A stretch of 64,000 bases of DNA, taken from positions 11,341 through 75,340 of the forward strand of contig JBBQVL010000012.1 in assembly GCA_038211615.1 (NCBI GenBank). Direction: 5' to 3'. A program made the position numbers and the translations under genes. Origin of the DNA: DASWJZ01 sp038211615. Its GTDB lineage: Bacteria > Pseudomonadota > Alphaproteobacteria > Rhizobiales > Afifellaceae. Positions within the stretch are counted from its first letter, which is position 1. Each line of letters opens with the position of its first letter. Shown here one piece after another: positions 39,741 through 48,434 of this stretch. The notes beneath the pieces are model-generated. The model searched no databases and was not told where the DNA came from. It was given only the letters and a program-made list of their open reading frames with translations.

Positions 39741-41898
39741 AGGTCCCGGCGACGTTGAAGACAGATGTGTTGGTGAGCATCGCGACGGTCAGGTTGCTGT
39801 TGGCGCCGGCCGCGAACACGTTGAGATTCACCGTGGAATTGCCGTTGTTGATGTTCGCGTTCGTCATGGTCGCCGCGGTCGCCCCCATGTTGTTGGCATT
39901 GAAGGCCTGGGCGGCGATGCGGTTGGCGCTGGATTCGGCGGCGAACGGCAGCCCGGCCAGGTTGGCGCTGCCTGCGGCAAGCGTGCTGAGGTTGGACAGC
40001 ACGACGCGCGCCTCGTAGCAGACCCGGTTTCCCACCTTCGTGTAGAAGCCCGTCTGTTGTGAGTAGGTCGGCGTTCCGCCGCCGGAGCTGGTGAGCGTCG
40101 GCGTGAAGGTGCCTTCCTCGTAGTCGTCGAGCGTGTTGGCGCCGGCCGACGCGACCTGCGAGGCCGGAAACACGATCTGCCCGTTCGAAAGCGTCAGCGC
40201 CGTCATCGTGGGAGAATCGCCGGTTCCGACGCCGGCGGAGGTTGCGAGCGCCGCGGCGCTGGTAGAGGCCAGAAGCCCCCGGCCAAACGAGGTCGTGGAG
40301 AGCGCCGCGATCGAAGTGAGGTCGCTGTCGAGCGGCTGGTAGTTCGCGGCGATGCCGAGGTCGGAGAGGAGCTGCGCGATCGTGCGGTTGGTCCACGCGC
40401 CGGCCTTCCGCTGCAGCACGTCGTCGTTCGAGGGCGACAGGCCCGCGATCGTCGTCAGGTCGGCATCGTGCGCCTCGACGTCCGTTCCGATCACCACGCC
40501 GGCTGCCGTCCTGACCGCCGCCGCATTGGCCGCGGTGAGGACGCTTCGCCCGGTCGTCGTCGAGTCGGATATGTCGGTCGAGGCCGGTCCGATGAGCGCC
40601 TTGCCTGAAGCCTTCGCAAGCCAGAGGCAGCGCCAGTTGCCGGAGCCTTCCGACTTGAAGAGCCCGCAATCGCCTGCGACCGTCGCGATATTCGCCGCGC
40701 CCGGCAGGATCAGGCTCGCGGCGTTGTGGGTCAGCGTCAGCGCACCCGCGAAGCGGACGAAGCGCCATGCCGTGGCCGCCACAGTGCCAAGCCCCGTGAT
40801 CGTGGTCGTTCCCGTCACACGAACGAAGTTGGACGCGATCGATCCGAGGTCCGTCGTGACGGCCGAAGCGATGTCGGTCCAGTCGACAAGCGCCAGCGCC
40901 CCGCTCGCCACGATGTCGGAAAGGTTCGGCGTGGCGCTGCCTGAGAGCGCGGCGCCGTTGGCCTTCTGGTAGAGCAGCACCCGCCAGTTGCCCGAGCTGT
41001 CCGAGGCCGCCAGCATCGCGTCGCCGGCGGCAGTCGTGATGTTCGATCCGCCGTTCGGCAGGATCAGGCTCGTCGCGTTGTGCGTGAGGGTGAGCGCGCC
41101 CGCGAAGCGGACCGCCTTGATGGCGTTCGCCACGCTGCCGAGCGAGGTGATGGTCGTGGTGCCCGTGATCCGCACCTTCAGGCCGGCCGCCGCACCGACA
41201 TCGCAGGTCGACGCGGAAGCGACATCCGCCTCGTTGGCGAGGAAGCGCACCCCGCCCGTCGTCTTGTCCGCCACCAGGCCGATATTCCACGTCGACCCGT
41301 CGGCGCTGACCTTGAAGGAGAGGTTGTCGTCGCCGATCAGGCCGATCTCGGCACGGCCGGAGAAGCCGGTCTGCAGGAGCAGCGACAGCACATCGGACGC
41401 CGTCTCCTTGTTCATCGTGCTGCGGAGGTCGCCGTCGCCACCCTCCGCCGCGGTCTTCGCCGTCCACAGCGCCTTGTTGAGCTTCGCCGAGAACGGATTG
41501 GTGGCGTCGGTCGTCGTGCCGATGCCGAGCAGCGCAAGGTTCTGCAGCGCGCCGAGCGCAGCGCCCCAGTCGACCCAGGCGCTGCCGTTGAAGATCAGGA
41601 AGACGTTCTCGTCCTCCACCCAGCAGCGCCATCCCTCGCGCGGAGTGTGGAAATCCCATGCGCCGTCCTGCCACACCGCCACGTCGGCAGCATGTCCGGC
41701 CCAAATTCCGGTCGGACTCGCCGCCACGATGTAGCGGTCGCCCTCCGCGGGGGACCCGGGCGGCGCGGCGAGGTCGCGGTCCTTGACTGCAAGCTGCGCC
41801 AGTGCATCGAGCGCGCGCAGCGCCTCGTTGTGGGTCACATGCTTCTGGGCCTGCTCCGCGACAAGCAGCGGCAGACCCAGGGAAACGGTGTTGGGCAT
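39730..41898 (-). CDS. DUF2793 domain-containing tail-fibre-like protein
   Basis: A 722-residue protein. The N-terminal 110 residues are DUF2793 (PLLVAEQAQKHVTHNEALRA, GDRYIVAASPTGIWAGHAAD, WRCWVEDENVFLIFNGSAWV), a domain linked to GTA and phage tail fibres. The rest is rich in Thr, Ala and Ser with repetitive beta structure, including two copies of a block of about 75 residues that share FAGALTLTHNA and LILP. The C-terminal 150 residues resemble a fibre tip (YEEGTFTPTLTSSGGGTPTY). It probably decorates the particle or tail and binds the host surface. Confidence 0.82.
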   Translation of the reverse strand: MPNTVSLGLPLLVAEQAQKHVTHNEALRALDALAQLAVKDRDLAAPPGSPAEGDRYIVAASPTGIWAGHAADVAVWQDGAWDFHTPREGWRCWVEDENVFLIFNGSAWVDWGAALGALQNLALLGIGTTTDATNPFSAKLNKALWTAKTAAEGGDGDLRSTMNKETASDVLSLLLQTGFSGRAEIGLIGDDNLSFKVSADGSTWNIGLVADKTTGGVRFLANEADVASASTCDVGAAAGLKVRITGTTTITSLGSVANAIKAVRFAGALTLTHNATSLILPNGGSNITTAAGDAMLAASDSSGNWRVLLYQKANGAALSGSATPNLSDIVASGALALVDWTDIASAVTTDLGSIASNFVRVTGTTTITGLGTVAATAWRFVRFAGALTLTHNAASLILPGAANIATVAGDCGLFKSEGSGNWRCLWLAKASGKALIGPASTDISDSTTTGRSVLTAANAAAVRTAAGVVIGTDVEAHDADLTTIAGLSPSNDDVLQRKAGAWTNRTIAQLLSDLGIAANYQPLDSDLTSIAALSTTSFGRGLLASTSAAALATSAGVGTGDSPTMTALTLSNGQIVFPASQVASAGANTLDDYEEGTFTPTLTSSGGGTPTYSQQTGFYTKVGNRVCYEARVVLSNLSTLAAGSANLAGLPFAAESSANRIAAQAFNANNMGATAATMTNANINNGNSTVNLNVFAAGANSNLTVAMLTNTSVFNVAGTYGA

Positions 41899-41932
41899 TC
41901 ACAGCCTCTTTTCCTTGCAGGACATGCGCCCT

Positions 41933-42030
41933 TCCCTCCCCCTTGCGGGGTAGGGTCAGGGAGAGGGGAAAGATGAAGATCGCGACGAGGCTCCCCTCCC
42001 CCTTGCGGGGAGGGGCTGGGGGAGGGGTAG
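41933..42030. repeat. composite GC-rich palindromic repeat (dimeric form)
   Basis: Two palindromes of the type CCTCCCCCTTGCGGGG-AGGG, at 41936-41972 and 41994-42029, are joined by a linker beginning AAAGATGAAG. The same dimer with linker is found at 49015-49115 and, in inverted form, at 50340-50445. It fills the space between the TIM-barrel gene and the DUF2793 gene. Confidence 0.85.
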
Positions 42031-42044
42031 CGCGACGCTGGAGG

Positions 42045-45000
42045 CTAAAGCTGGACCAGCGTCTCCAACACACGTCCCGGTCCAATCACCGAACCAAGCT
42101 GCGCGATGCGAATTCCGAAATTCATCGGTGGCGCCCCGAAGTCCGCGATCTGGTCCGCCGCCGCGTAGACGTGGGACGGTGCGCTCGTCTCCACCGTTCG
42201 CACAACTGTTACGCCGTCGAGCACCTCGACCCGATACGCCTCGCGCTCCTCGTTCAGCGGCGCTTCGGCAAGTTCCAGCCCTACGCCTCCGAACCGCGTC
42301 CGGCGGATCCACGAGAGCGCGATGTCGCCCGAGCCGCCATCCCGATGCGCCTGAAGCTGCACCGGCGCGAACGGCACGAGCCCTTCGCCTTCCGCCGCGA
42401 TGGTCGCTTCGACGAAGGTCGGCGCTGCATGGTCGTCGCGCGCCGGGCCGAAGCGGTAGCGAAGCGGCAGGCCGAGCTGGTCGGCGCGCACCGGCAGCGT
42501 TGCCACGGCGCGGTCGAGCAGGACGAAGTCGGCGCCCGCCGCCGCACCGGTCACCATCGCCTGCTCGCTGCCGCATTGACCGCGCAGTAGCCGCGTCAGC
42601 CGGTAGCGCCGCGTTCCGATCAGCTCCGCCCCGGCAAACTGCAGCACCTCCCATTGCCCGCCGTTCGTCTTCACCGCCGCGGCGTTGGCGCCGCCGAGCA
42701 CGTCGATGTCGGGCAGCCCCGCGAGCGCGCCGCCGAGAAGCTCCACCGCGATCGCGTTGGCGCGGTCGAAAAGCCCGAGCGGCCCGGGCGGGAGCGGTGC
42801 CAGAAGCTTTCCGATCGTGGCGCGCGCCGTCAGCGTCGTCGCGAGGCGGAAGCCGCCGCCCTCGGTCGCGCGATAGACCGCCACCGTGCCGGGCCAGGGG
42901 TCCGCGAAGACCGCGAGGCGCGGAGCCTGCGCCTCCAACCCGTCGGGCGGCGCGAGATCGACGATGCGGATCGCCGCCTTGCCGAAGGGCGCAACCGGCA
43001 CCGGCGCATCGCGGTTGCCCGGGCGCAGCACGCCCGGCCCGCGGCCGTCGACCCGCCGCAGCGCCAGGCCGCGGCTGGCGGAATCCTCGATCCGTTCGGC
43101 GAGGAAGAGTTCCGCCTGCCCAGCGCCCGGCAGCGTCAGGAGATCGCCCGCCTCCACCGCAAGTGCGCTCGGCGGCAGCTCGATGTCGGCGCGCTCCCGC
43201 CCCGCCCAGATATCGCGGAGCAGCGCATCGGTCAGCCGCTCCGCCTCGCCGGACTCGATGATCGCCGCAAGCTCGATGCTCGTGCTCCGCCGGCTTTGTC
43301 CCACGAGCCGCCGCGACGACGCGGCGCTGAGGCGATAGTCCTTGCCAAGGTCGATGAAGCGCAGCACCAGCTCGGAGGCGAGCTCCGTTTCCTGCGAACG
43401 TCGCCGCGCGACGAGCGGCTCGTCGGCGCGCTCCACCAGCGCATCGGCATCGAGCGCCGCGTCCCGCGGCCGCGCGAGCCCGCGGAAGAGGACACGGTCG
43501 CCCGCGTCGGCGGCCGTCACGCGGAACACCTCGAGCAGCGATTCCAGCGTGGCGCGCGCCGAAAGAACATCGTCGACGATGACGCCGCCGAGCAGCGCAT
43601 GCACGTCGGCGATCGCATATTCGGTGAAGCCATGATCGGCGAGCACCGCCTCGATCAGCCCGGCGAGGCTCGCCTGCCCGAGCCGTCCGTTCAGCCAGTG
43701 CCCGCGCTCCCAGTTCGCGCCGTCCGACCACACGTCGGTCAAGTCCGGAAAATACGGGAACGGCCGCGCGTCCCAGGCCCAGAGGTGCATGTGGGCCGGC
43801 GCGATCATCCGCTCGCCATACACCGACGACACCGGGTTCGACCCGTCGAAATCGGGATGGTCGACATCGAAGAAGCGCTGATAAGCCTCGACATAGGCGC
43901 GCTGCTGGAAATCGTCGCGCGCGCCGCTGGAGAAATACGGCACCGCCGATTGCGCCGACTTGGGATCGAAGAACACGTTCGGCTGGTTCGCGCCCTTGTC
44001 GATCGCCGGGCAGCCGAGTTCCGTCAGCCAGATGGGCTTGCCCTGCGGGACCCAGTCGGTATGCGACGCTGACTCCGTCCCGCCCGGGCGGTCATGGTGG
44101 AGGTTCCCCCACCATGCTTCGATGTCCTTGAAACGGAACACCCAGGGCTTGCCGGCGCCGCCATCGGTGATCGGCGTCCGCACCTGCGCGGTGCGATCCT
44201 CCGCGCTTTGATAGTACCAGTCGAACCCCTCCCCGCCGCGCACGTTCGCGCGAAGGTAGGAGAGATCGCAGGGCGAGCGCCCGCTTGCCTCGTCGAGATG
44301 CCCCGGCGCGTCGCGCCAGTCGGTCAGCGGGTGGTAGAGGTCGATCCCGACGAAATCGACCTCGGAGTCCGCCCACAGCGGATCGAGATGGAAGTGCACG
44401 TCGCCGGAACCGTCGGCCGGCTGGTGCCCGAAATATTCGCTCCAGTCCGCCGCATACCCGATCCAGTTGGTCGGCGTCGCGGTCTTCGCGCCGATGATGG
44501 ACCGCACGTCGGCGGCGAGAGTCCGGAGCGCCGCCACGAACGGATAGCCGCTCGCCGAGGACCGGAGCGTCGTCAGCCCGACGAGCTCCGACCCGATCAG
44601 GATTGCGTGGACGCCGCCAGCCATCGCCGCGAGCTGTGCGTAGTGGAGCACCATGCGGCGATAGCTCCACTCGTCCGGCCCCGCATAGAGCACCTCGCCG
44701 TCGCCGGCGGAGAAATCGCCCGGCTCCGCGGCGCCCAGGAACAGCGCCGCCTGCACGCTCGCCGCCGCGCTCTTGTCCGGCGATCCCGGACGGCCGGGCG
44801 CCGGCGAGCACGTGATGCGTCCGCGCCAGGGATAGGCGGGCTGGCCCGTCCCGCCCGTCTCCGGGTTCGGCAGCGCATTGCCGGCCGCAATATCCATGAG
44901 CACGAAAGGCGCGAGCAGCACTTTGAGCCCGCGCGCCTTCAGATCCTGAATGGCGCGGATCACGGAGAGATCGCTCGGACTGCCGCCATAGGCCGCCCGT

Positions 45001-45950
45001 CCTTCAACCTGGCTCACCTCCTCCGCCGTCTCGCGCGTCAGCCCGCTCACCTGCCACGTCGCGCCGCTCGTCGCCTTCGTCGCGTCATCAACCTTGGGGC
45101 GGATGGTGCAGGTGCCGGCGCGAAGATCGTCGCCGAACCAGGCGACCACCAGCGTCACCCATTCGAGGTTCGGACAGAGCGCCTGCAGCTCGTCGATCGA
45201 GACGCTCCAGTCGGAGACGTCGCGCCGCGCGTGCGCGTTCTCGGCAAGCGTCACGCCCTCCCCGCCGCTCCGCGTCACCACTGCGGTGTCGTAGCCGAAC
45301 TCGGTCGAGGCCGGGATCACGCAGACCGCGCGCACGTGTTCCTCTATTCCCGGAATGGCGCGGAACACTTCGAACGAAAGCTGCGGGATGCGGTTGCCGA
45401 ACTCGGCGAGCGGCATCCGCTCGAAGACGATGTAGGCCGTGCCGCGATAGCCCGGCACCTCGCCTCCCTGCTTCGCCGTGATCAGCGCGTCCGCTTCCTG
45501 AGCGTCGTCCCCACGATAGAGGCGGAAGGTGTATGCTGCCTGGTCGAGCGGCTTGCCGTCCGCCCAGATCCGGCCGATCCGCGTGATCGTCCCCTCGCAA
45601 AGCCCGACCGCGAAGTTGGCGAAGTAGCTGAACGTCGTGGTCGAGACCTGCGGACCGCCCTTGCCACCCTGGTCCTCGGTCTCCCGCACCTCCTCGAATT
45701 TCGTCGCCCAGATGATCTCGCCGGAGAGCCGCGCGCGACCATAGACGCGCGGGATTGCCGCGCCTTCGGTCGAGGCCTGCACCTCAAGCTCCGAGAGCCG
45801 CGGCCCCTCGATCCGCCGCCGCGTACCGAACAGCGCCTGGTCGAGCGCATAGCCCGCCAGCGCCCCCGCCGCCCGCCCCAGGATCGCCCCCGCCGGCCCG
45901 AACGCCGACCCGAGCGCTCCGCCGGCGGCGCCAAGAACAAGTGTTGCCAT
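42045..45950 (-). CDS. GTA host-specificity/TIM-barrel baseplate protein (g15, 'megatron')
   Basis: A 1301-residue tail-tip protein, the normal length for the RcGTA g15 product. An N-terminal glycine-rich membrane-like segment (LVLGAAGGALGSAFGPAGAI) precedes the hub-binding region. Around residues 400-760 lies the glycoside-hydrolase-like TIM barrel (FHLDPLWADSEVDFVGIDLY, WLTELGCPAIDKGANQPNVF), followed by phage-tail beta domains to the C-terminus. The ATG at 45950 overlaps by one base the stop of the frame that extends g14 (TGATG). The open frame continues to 46151 but that part only translates repeat DNA. Confidence 0.92.
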   Translation of the reverse strand: MATLVLGAAGGALGSAFGPAGAILGRAAGALAGYALDQALFGTRRRIEGPRLSELEVQASTEGAAIPRVYGRARLSGEIIWATKFEEVRETEDQGGKGGPQVSTTTFSYFANFAVGLCEGTITRIGRIWADGKPLDQAAYTFRLYRGDDAQEADALITAKQGGEVPGYRGTAYIVFERMPLAEFGNRIPQLSFEVFRAIPGIEEHVRAVCVIPASTEFGYDTAVVTRSGGEGVTLAENAHARRDVSDWSVSIDELQALCPNLEWVTLVVAWFGDDLRAGTCTIRPKVDDATKATSGATWQVSGLTRETAEEVSQVEGRAAYGGSPSDLSVIRAIQDLKARGLKVLLAPFVLMDIAAGNALPNPETGGTGQPAYPWRGRITCSPAPGRPGSPDKSAAASVQAALFLGAAEPGDFSAGDGEVLYAGPDEWSYRRMVLHYAQLAAMAGGVHAILIGSELVGLTTLRSSASGYPFVAALRTLAADVRSIIGAKTATPTNWIGYAADWSEYFGHQPADGSGDVHFHLDPLWADSEVDFVGIDLYHPLTDWRDAPGHLDEASGRSPCDLSYLRANVRGGEGFDWYYQSAEDRTAQVRTPITDGGAGKPWVFRFKDIEAWWGNLHHDRPGGTESASHTDWVPQGKPIWLTELGCPAIDKGANQPNVFFDPKSAQSAVPYFSSGARDDFQQRAYVEAYQRFFDVDHPDFDGSNPVSSVYGERMIAPAHMHLWAWDARPFPYFPDLTDVWSDGANWERGHWLNGRLGQASLAGLIEAVLADHGFTEYAIADVHALLGGVIVDDVLSARATLESLLEVFRVTAADAGDRVLFRGLARPRDAALDADALVERADEPLVARRRSQETELASELVLRFIDLGKDYRLSAASSRRLVGQSRRSTSIELAAIIESGEAERLTDALLRDIWAGRERADIELPPSALAVEAGDLLTLPGAGQAELFLAERIEDSASRGLALRRVDGRGPGVLRPGNRDAPVPVAPFGKAAIRIVDLAPPDGLEAQAPRLAVFADPWPGTVAVYRATEGGGFRLATTLTARATIGKLLAPLPPGPLGLFDRANAIAVELLGGALAGLPDIDVLGGANAAAVKTNGGQWEVLQFAGAELIGTRRYRLTRLLRGQCGSEQAMVTGAAAGADFVLLDRAVATLPVRADQLGLPLRYRFGPARDDHAAPTFVEATIAAEGEGLVPFAPVQLQAHRDGGSGDIALSWIRRTRFGGVGLELAEAPLNEEREAYRVEVLDGVTVVRTVETSAPSHVYAAADQIADFGAPPMNFGIRIAQLGSVIGPGRVLETLVQL

Positions 45951-45954
45951 CAGC

Positions 45955-46112
45955 GCACCATCGGCCCTCTCCCCTTGAGGGAGAGGGTGGTCGGCGGAGC
46001 CGACCGGGAGAGGGGGAGTTCTGCGATTTGCCGCTGCGGCTGACCGTAGATCTCCCCCCCATCTGGCTGCTCCGCAGCCACCTTCCCCCTCAAGGGGGGA
46101 AGGCTCTTGCCG
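45955..46112. repeat. pair of GC-rich palindromic repeats inside the 3' part of the g14 frame
   Basis: The segment 45968-46016 (CTCTCCCCTTGAGGGAGAGG plus a GGTCGGC...GCCGACC hairpin) and 46053-46112 (CTCCCC...GGCTGCTCCGCAGCC...CCCCTCAAGGGGGG) are inverted-repeat elements of the same general family as those elsewhere in the GTA cluster. They lie between the conserved end of g14 and the start of g15 and keep an open frame. Confidence 0.8.
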
Positions 46113-46165
46113 CCGAACTGAAACGCATACGCCATCCGCCGCCTCCACCAATCGCTGACCGCCAC

Positions 46166-46627
46166 CTACGCCACCGCCGCCCCCTCCTGCGCGTGCACCA
46201 TGCGACCCGGCGCCGTCAGGATCGCCGCGTGCTTCGCCGGCAGATGCGCGCGCCAGCGGAACAGCACGAGGTCCCCTTCCCGCGCCGCGCTCACCTCGAT
46301 CTCCTCAAGGTGCGCGCGCAGCCCCTCCGCGAAAGTCTCGCGCGCCATCGCTTCGGCCCAGTCCGGCGTATAGGGCGGCAGCAGGATCGTTCGCCCTGGA
46401 AGGACGGCGTCCCGCCGTCCATTCGCCTCGCCGCCGAACTCCCGCCACACCCCGACGAGCAGCCCCAGGCAGTCGCAACCCACGCCCTTGAGCGCCGCCT
46501 GATGCCGATACGGCGTGCCGATCCACCCACGCGCCGCCGCGACGATCCTCTCCCTCTCCCCTTGCGGCAGAGGGAGGCCCCCGACCTCGGCCGGGGGTCG
46601 GGTGAGGGACACCGGGGGAATCGTCAA
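46166..46627 (-). CDS. GTA NlpC/P60 cell-wall peptidase (g14), truncated by in-frame TAG
   Basis: A 153-residue tail peptidase that opens the recipient's peptidoglycan. Catalytic Cys is in ALKGVGCDCLGLLVGVWREF and His in LPAKHAAILTAPGRMVHAQE. Two oddities are visible. The first 28 residues, including PPAEVGGLPLPQGERER, are encoded by a palindromic repeat (46548-46612) joined in frame to the normal beginning IVAAARGWIGTPYRHQ. TAG at 46166-46168 interrupts the frame, and the same frame continues as SDWWRRRMAYAFQFG, which looks like the usual C-terminus of this family, then through repeats to 45950, where its TGA overlaps the g15 ATG. The protein may therefore lack its last 20 or so native residues. 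Confidence 0.85.
   Translation of the reverse strand: MTIPPVSLTRPPAEVGGLPLPQGERERIVAAARGWIGTPYRHQAALKGVGCDCLGLLVGVWREFGGEANGRRDAVLPGRTILLPPYTPDWAEAMARETFAEGLRAHLEEIEVSAAREGDLVLFRWRAHLPAKHAAILTAPGRMVHAQEGAAVA
46548..46612. repeat. palindromic repeat forming the 5' end of g14
   Basis: Inverted-repeat DNA with CCTCTCCCCTTGCGGCAGAG followed by a GACCTCGGCCGGGGGTC-type hairpin. It supplies codons 8-26 or so of the g14 reading frame. Confidence 0.75.
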
Positions 46628-47514
46628 TCGCCAATCCTCCCGCCGTCATTCGCGCCGCCCGGCGCGGGATAGGACAGCGCAAAGTCGTTCCCCGGCATGT
46701 GGGGAAAGCCGCGAAAATTCGCCGCGTTCTCGAAGCGGTCGCGGCAGGTCGTGAAGCGCTTGTCGCAGCCCGCGGAAACCGTGAAGCCGTCTCCGGCCGC
46801 GATCGGCGAGGTCATCGCCTGCCAAAGCTCGACATGGTCGCCGTCCTCGTCGCGCACATGCCGGAGCACTTCGCTCTTCCGCCCCGCGTTCGCGCCGCTC
46901 GTAAAGGTCAGCGCCCCCTGGTCGAAGAAGCCGGTCGGCCGCGTGCCGGGCACCGATGCCGTCAGCCGCGCGGACCCGTCCGTCGCCGTCACCGTCGCGC
47001 TCGCGGTCCAGTCGGCGCTCGCGACATTGACGGTGCAGCGCGCATCGCCGAGATCGGCGTCGCAAGTCGGGCGGAAAGTGCGTCCGTTCGCCTGGTCAAG
47101 CGCATGGCTCAGACTGCGGATCTCCGCGGTGAACGACTGCCCCGCCCGCCGAACCTCGCCGATCGATCCGACGCGCATCAGATGCCGCTCGGCTGGATCG
47201 GCCCAGTTCACCAGCCACGCCTCGACCCGTGCATTGTCGTAGAGCCCGGCCTCCAGGTCGCTCTCGCTGACCTTCTCCGAAGAGAACGCGCCCGTCACAT
47301 CGAGCCCGCCCACCTGCAGCCCGGCGTTCGCAATAGCCGCGCTCGCGTCGAGCCCGCTCTCAGGCTCGTGGTTCACATCGTCGAAGGCGATCGCGCGGTC
47401 GTGGTCGGTGAAGCCGAGCACGGCCCCGTCGCTCCGGACAATCCGCCAGCACGTGCAAAGCGTCGTCGCCCCGCCGGCAAGATGCGCGGCGAGCGCAGGT
47501 GAGAACGATTTCAT
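46624..47514 (-). CDS. GTA baseplate hub protein, DUF2163 (g13)
   Basis: A 296-residue tail hub protein. It has the DUF2163 beginning FSPALAAHLAGGATTLCTCW with ADGAVLGFTDHDRAI-like sequence, and the C-terminal FAD_phage_tail region with four cysteines in CDADLGDARC and CDKRFTTCRDRF, then NFRGFPHMPGNDF. In RcGTA the homologous cysteines coordinate an iron-sulfur cluster in the hub. The g14 ATG overlaps its stop by four bases. Confidence 0.92.
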   Translation of the reverse strand: MKSFSPALAAHLAGGATTLCTCWRIVRSDGAVLGFTDHDRAIAFDDVNHEPESGLDASAAIANAGLQVGGLDVTGAFSSEKVSESDLEAGLYDNARVEAWLVNWADPAERHLMRVGSIGEVRRAGQSFTAEIRSLSHALDQANGRTFRPTCDADLGDARCTVNVASADWTASATVTATDGSARLTASVPGTRPTGFFDQGALTFTSGANAGRKSEVLRHVRDEDGDHVELWQAMTSPIAAGDGFTVSAGCDKRFTTCRDRFENAANFRGFPHMPGNDFALSYPAPGGANDGGRIGD

Positions 47515-47559
47515 TGGAACGCCCTTCTGCGAAGTGGGCAGAGCGGTGATGGATAGGAG

Positions 47560-47646
47560 AGGGGCAGTAAGGGAATAAGGGAGTAAGACAGCGGCGGACC
47601 AAGCGGATGCCCTACTGCCCTACTCCCTACTCCCTACTTCCTACTC
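47560..47646. repeat. degenerate heptamer (CTCCCTA) array between g12 and g13
   Basis: GGGAATAAGGGAGTAAG at about 47574-47590 faces CCCTACTCCCTACTCCCTAC at about 47616-47638, so the two arms could also pair. The array reaches into the 3' end of g12, whose TAG stop (47641-47643) is part of the GAGTAGGAAGTAGGG junction on the minus strand. Confidence 0.85.
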
Positions 47647-48291
47647 GCTCACTCTGATCTCCACGACCGGCACGCTCGGCACATCCCCCGCCGCGAACGA
47701 CGCCAGGTTGATGTCGAGCCGGTCCGTGTCGAAGCGCACCGGAACCTCGAATTCGAAACCCGCCGTGACGATCGCAGCCGCGGCAGGAATATGCCCCGCG
47801 AGAAAGGTCACCACCCCGGTCGCGAGATTCACGGAGAAGTCGGTCCCCGCCGTCTTCTCCGCGCCGTTGACCGCGACGCGCACCGCCGCGCTGACGGGCT
47901 TCACGATCTTCCGCTCATAGGGCGCGATCGCGCCGCCATAGGTCTTCACGAGCTGGAACGTGGCCGTCGAACCGTTACCGGTCCCGATCGGCTGGTCGCC
48001 GGGCGTCGGCGTCGTATCGGGCGCGCAGGATTTCCAGTCGGTCCGGTCGCGCCAGCGAAAGCCATAGAGCCTGCCGCGCCGTTCCTCGAAGAAGGCGATC
48101 AGCGCATGCAGGTCGGCAAGCGAATGCACGCCGGTGCCGGCATTATAGCGGCGGCGCGAATCCGCCCAGCGCGAATTCCGCTCCTCGTGGCCGGAAGCCA
48201 GCAGCACGACATCCGTCCGCCGCTCCGGCCCCCCACTCGATCCGAACCCGATCGACAGCGGAAACAGGACTTCATGAAAGGCAATGCTCAA
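47641..48291 (-). CDS. GTA distal tail protein, DUF2460/TIGR02217 (g12)
   Basis: A 216-residue distal tail protein joining tail tube and hub. The family signature is strong: FHEVLFPLSIGFGSSGGPER at the N-terminus, then SRRRYNAGTGVHSLADLHAL and FEERRGRLYGFRWRDRTDWK, with the beta-rich C-terminal domain ending VPVVEIRVSE. The start is TTG at 48291 with GGAG six bases upstream; no ATG fits. Confidence 0.92.
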   Translation of the reverse strand: MSIAFHEVLFPLSIGFGSSGGPERRTDVVLLASGHEERNSRWADSRRRYNAGTGVHSLADLHALIAFFEERRGRLYGFRWRDRTDWKSCAPDTTPTPGDQPIGTGNGSTATFQLVKTYGGAIAPYERKIVKPVSAAVRVAVNGAEKTAGTDFSVNLATGVVTFLAGHIPAAAAIVTAGFEFEVPVRFDTDRLDINLASFAAGDVPSVPVVEIRVSE

Positions 48292-48324
48292 GTGCTTCTC
48301 CGAAATGCCAAGCGAACTGAGAAT

Positions 48325-48430
48325 AAGGGAGTGGGGAATAAGGCAATAGGGAATAGGGGAAATAGAAACAGAGGCTCAAACGCTGCCTTATTGCCTTATT
48401 GCCTTATTACCTTATTCCCCTACTCCCTCT
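48325..48430. repeat. long imperfect inverted repeat of heptamer type
   Basis: AATAAGGGAGTGGGGAATAA and following G-rich units (about 48330-48372) face GCCTTATTGCCTTATTGCCT and following units ending CCCCTACTCCC (about 48393-48426). The arms are complementary over most of their length and can form a hairpin of roughly 35 bp between g11 and g12. Confidence 0.8.
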
Positions 48431-48434
48431 CTTC

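Noticed and set aside
44094..46043. 649-codon plus-strand open frame
   Set aside because: Antisense to the TIM-barrel g15 gene; low-complexity translation.
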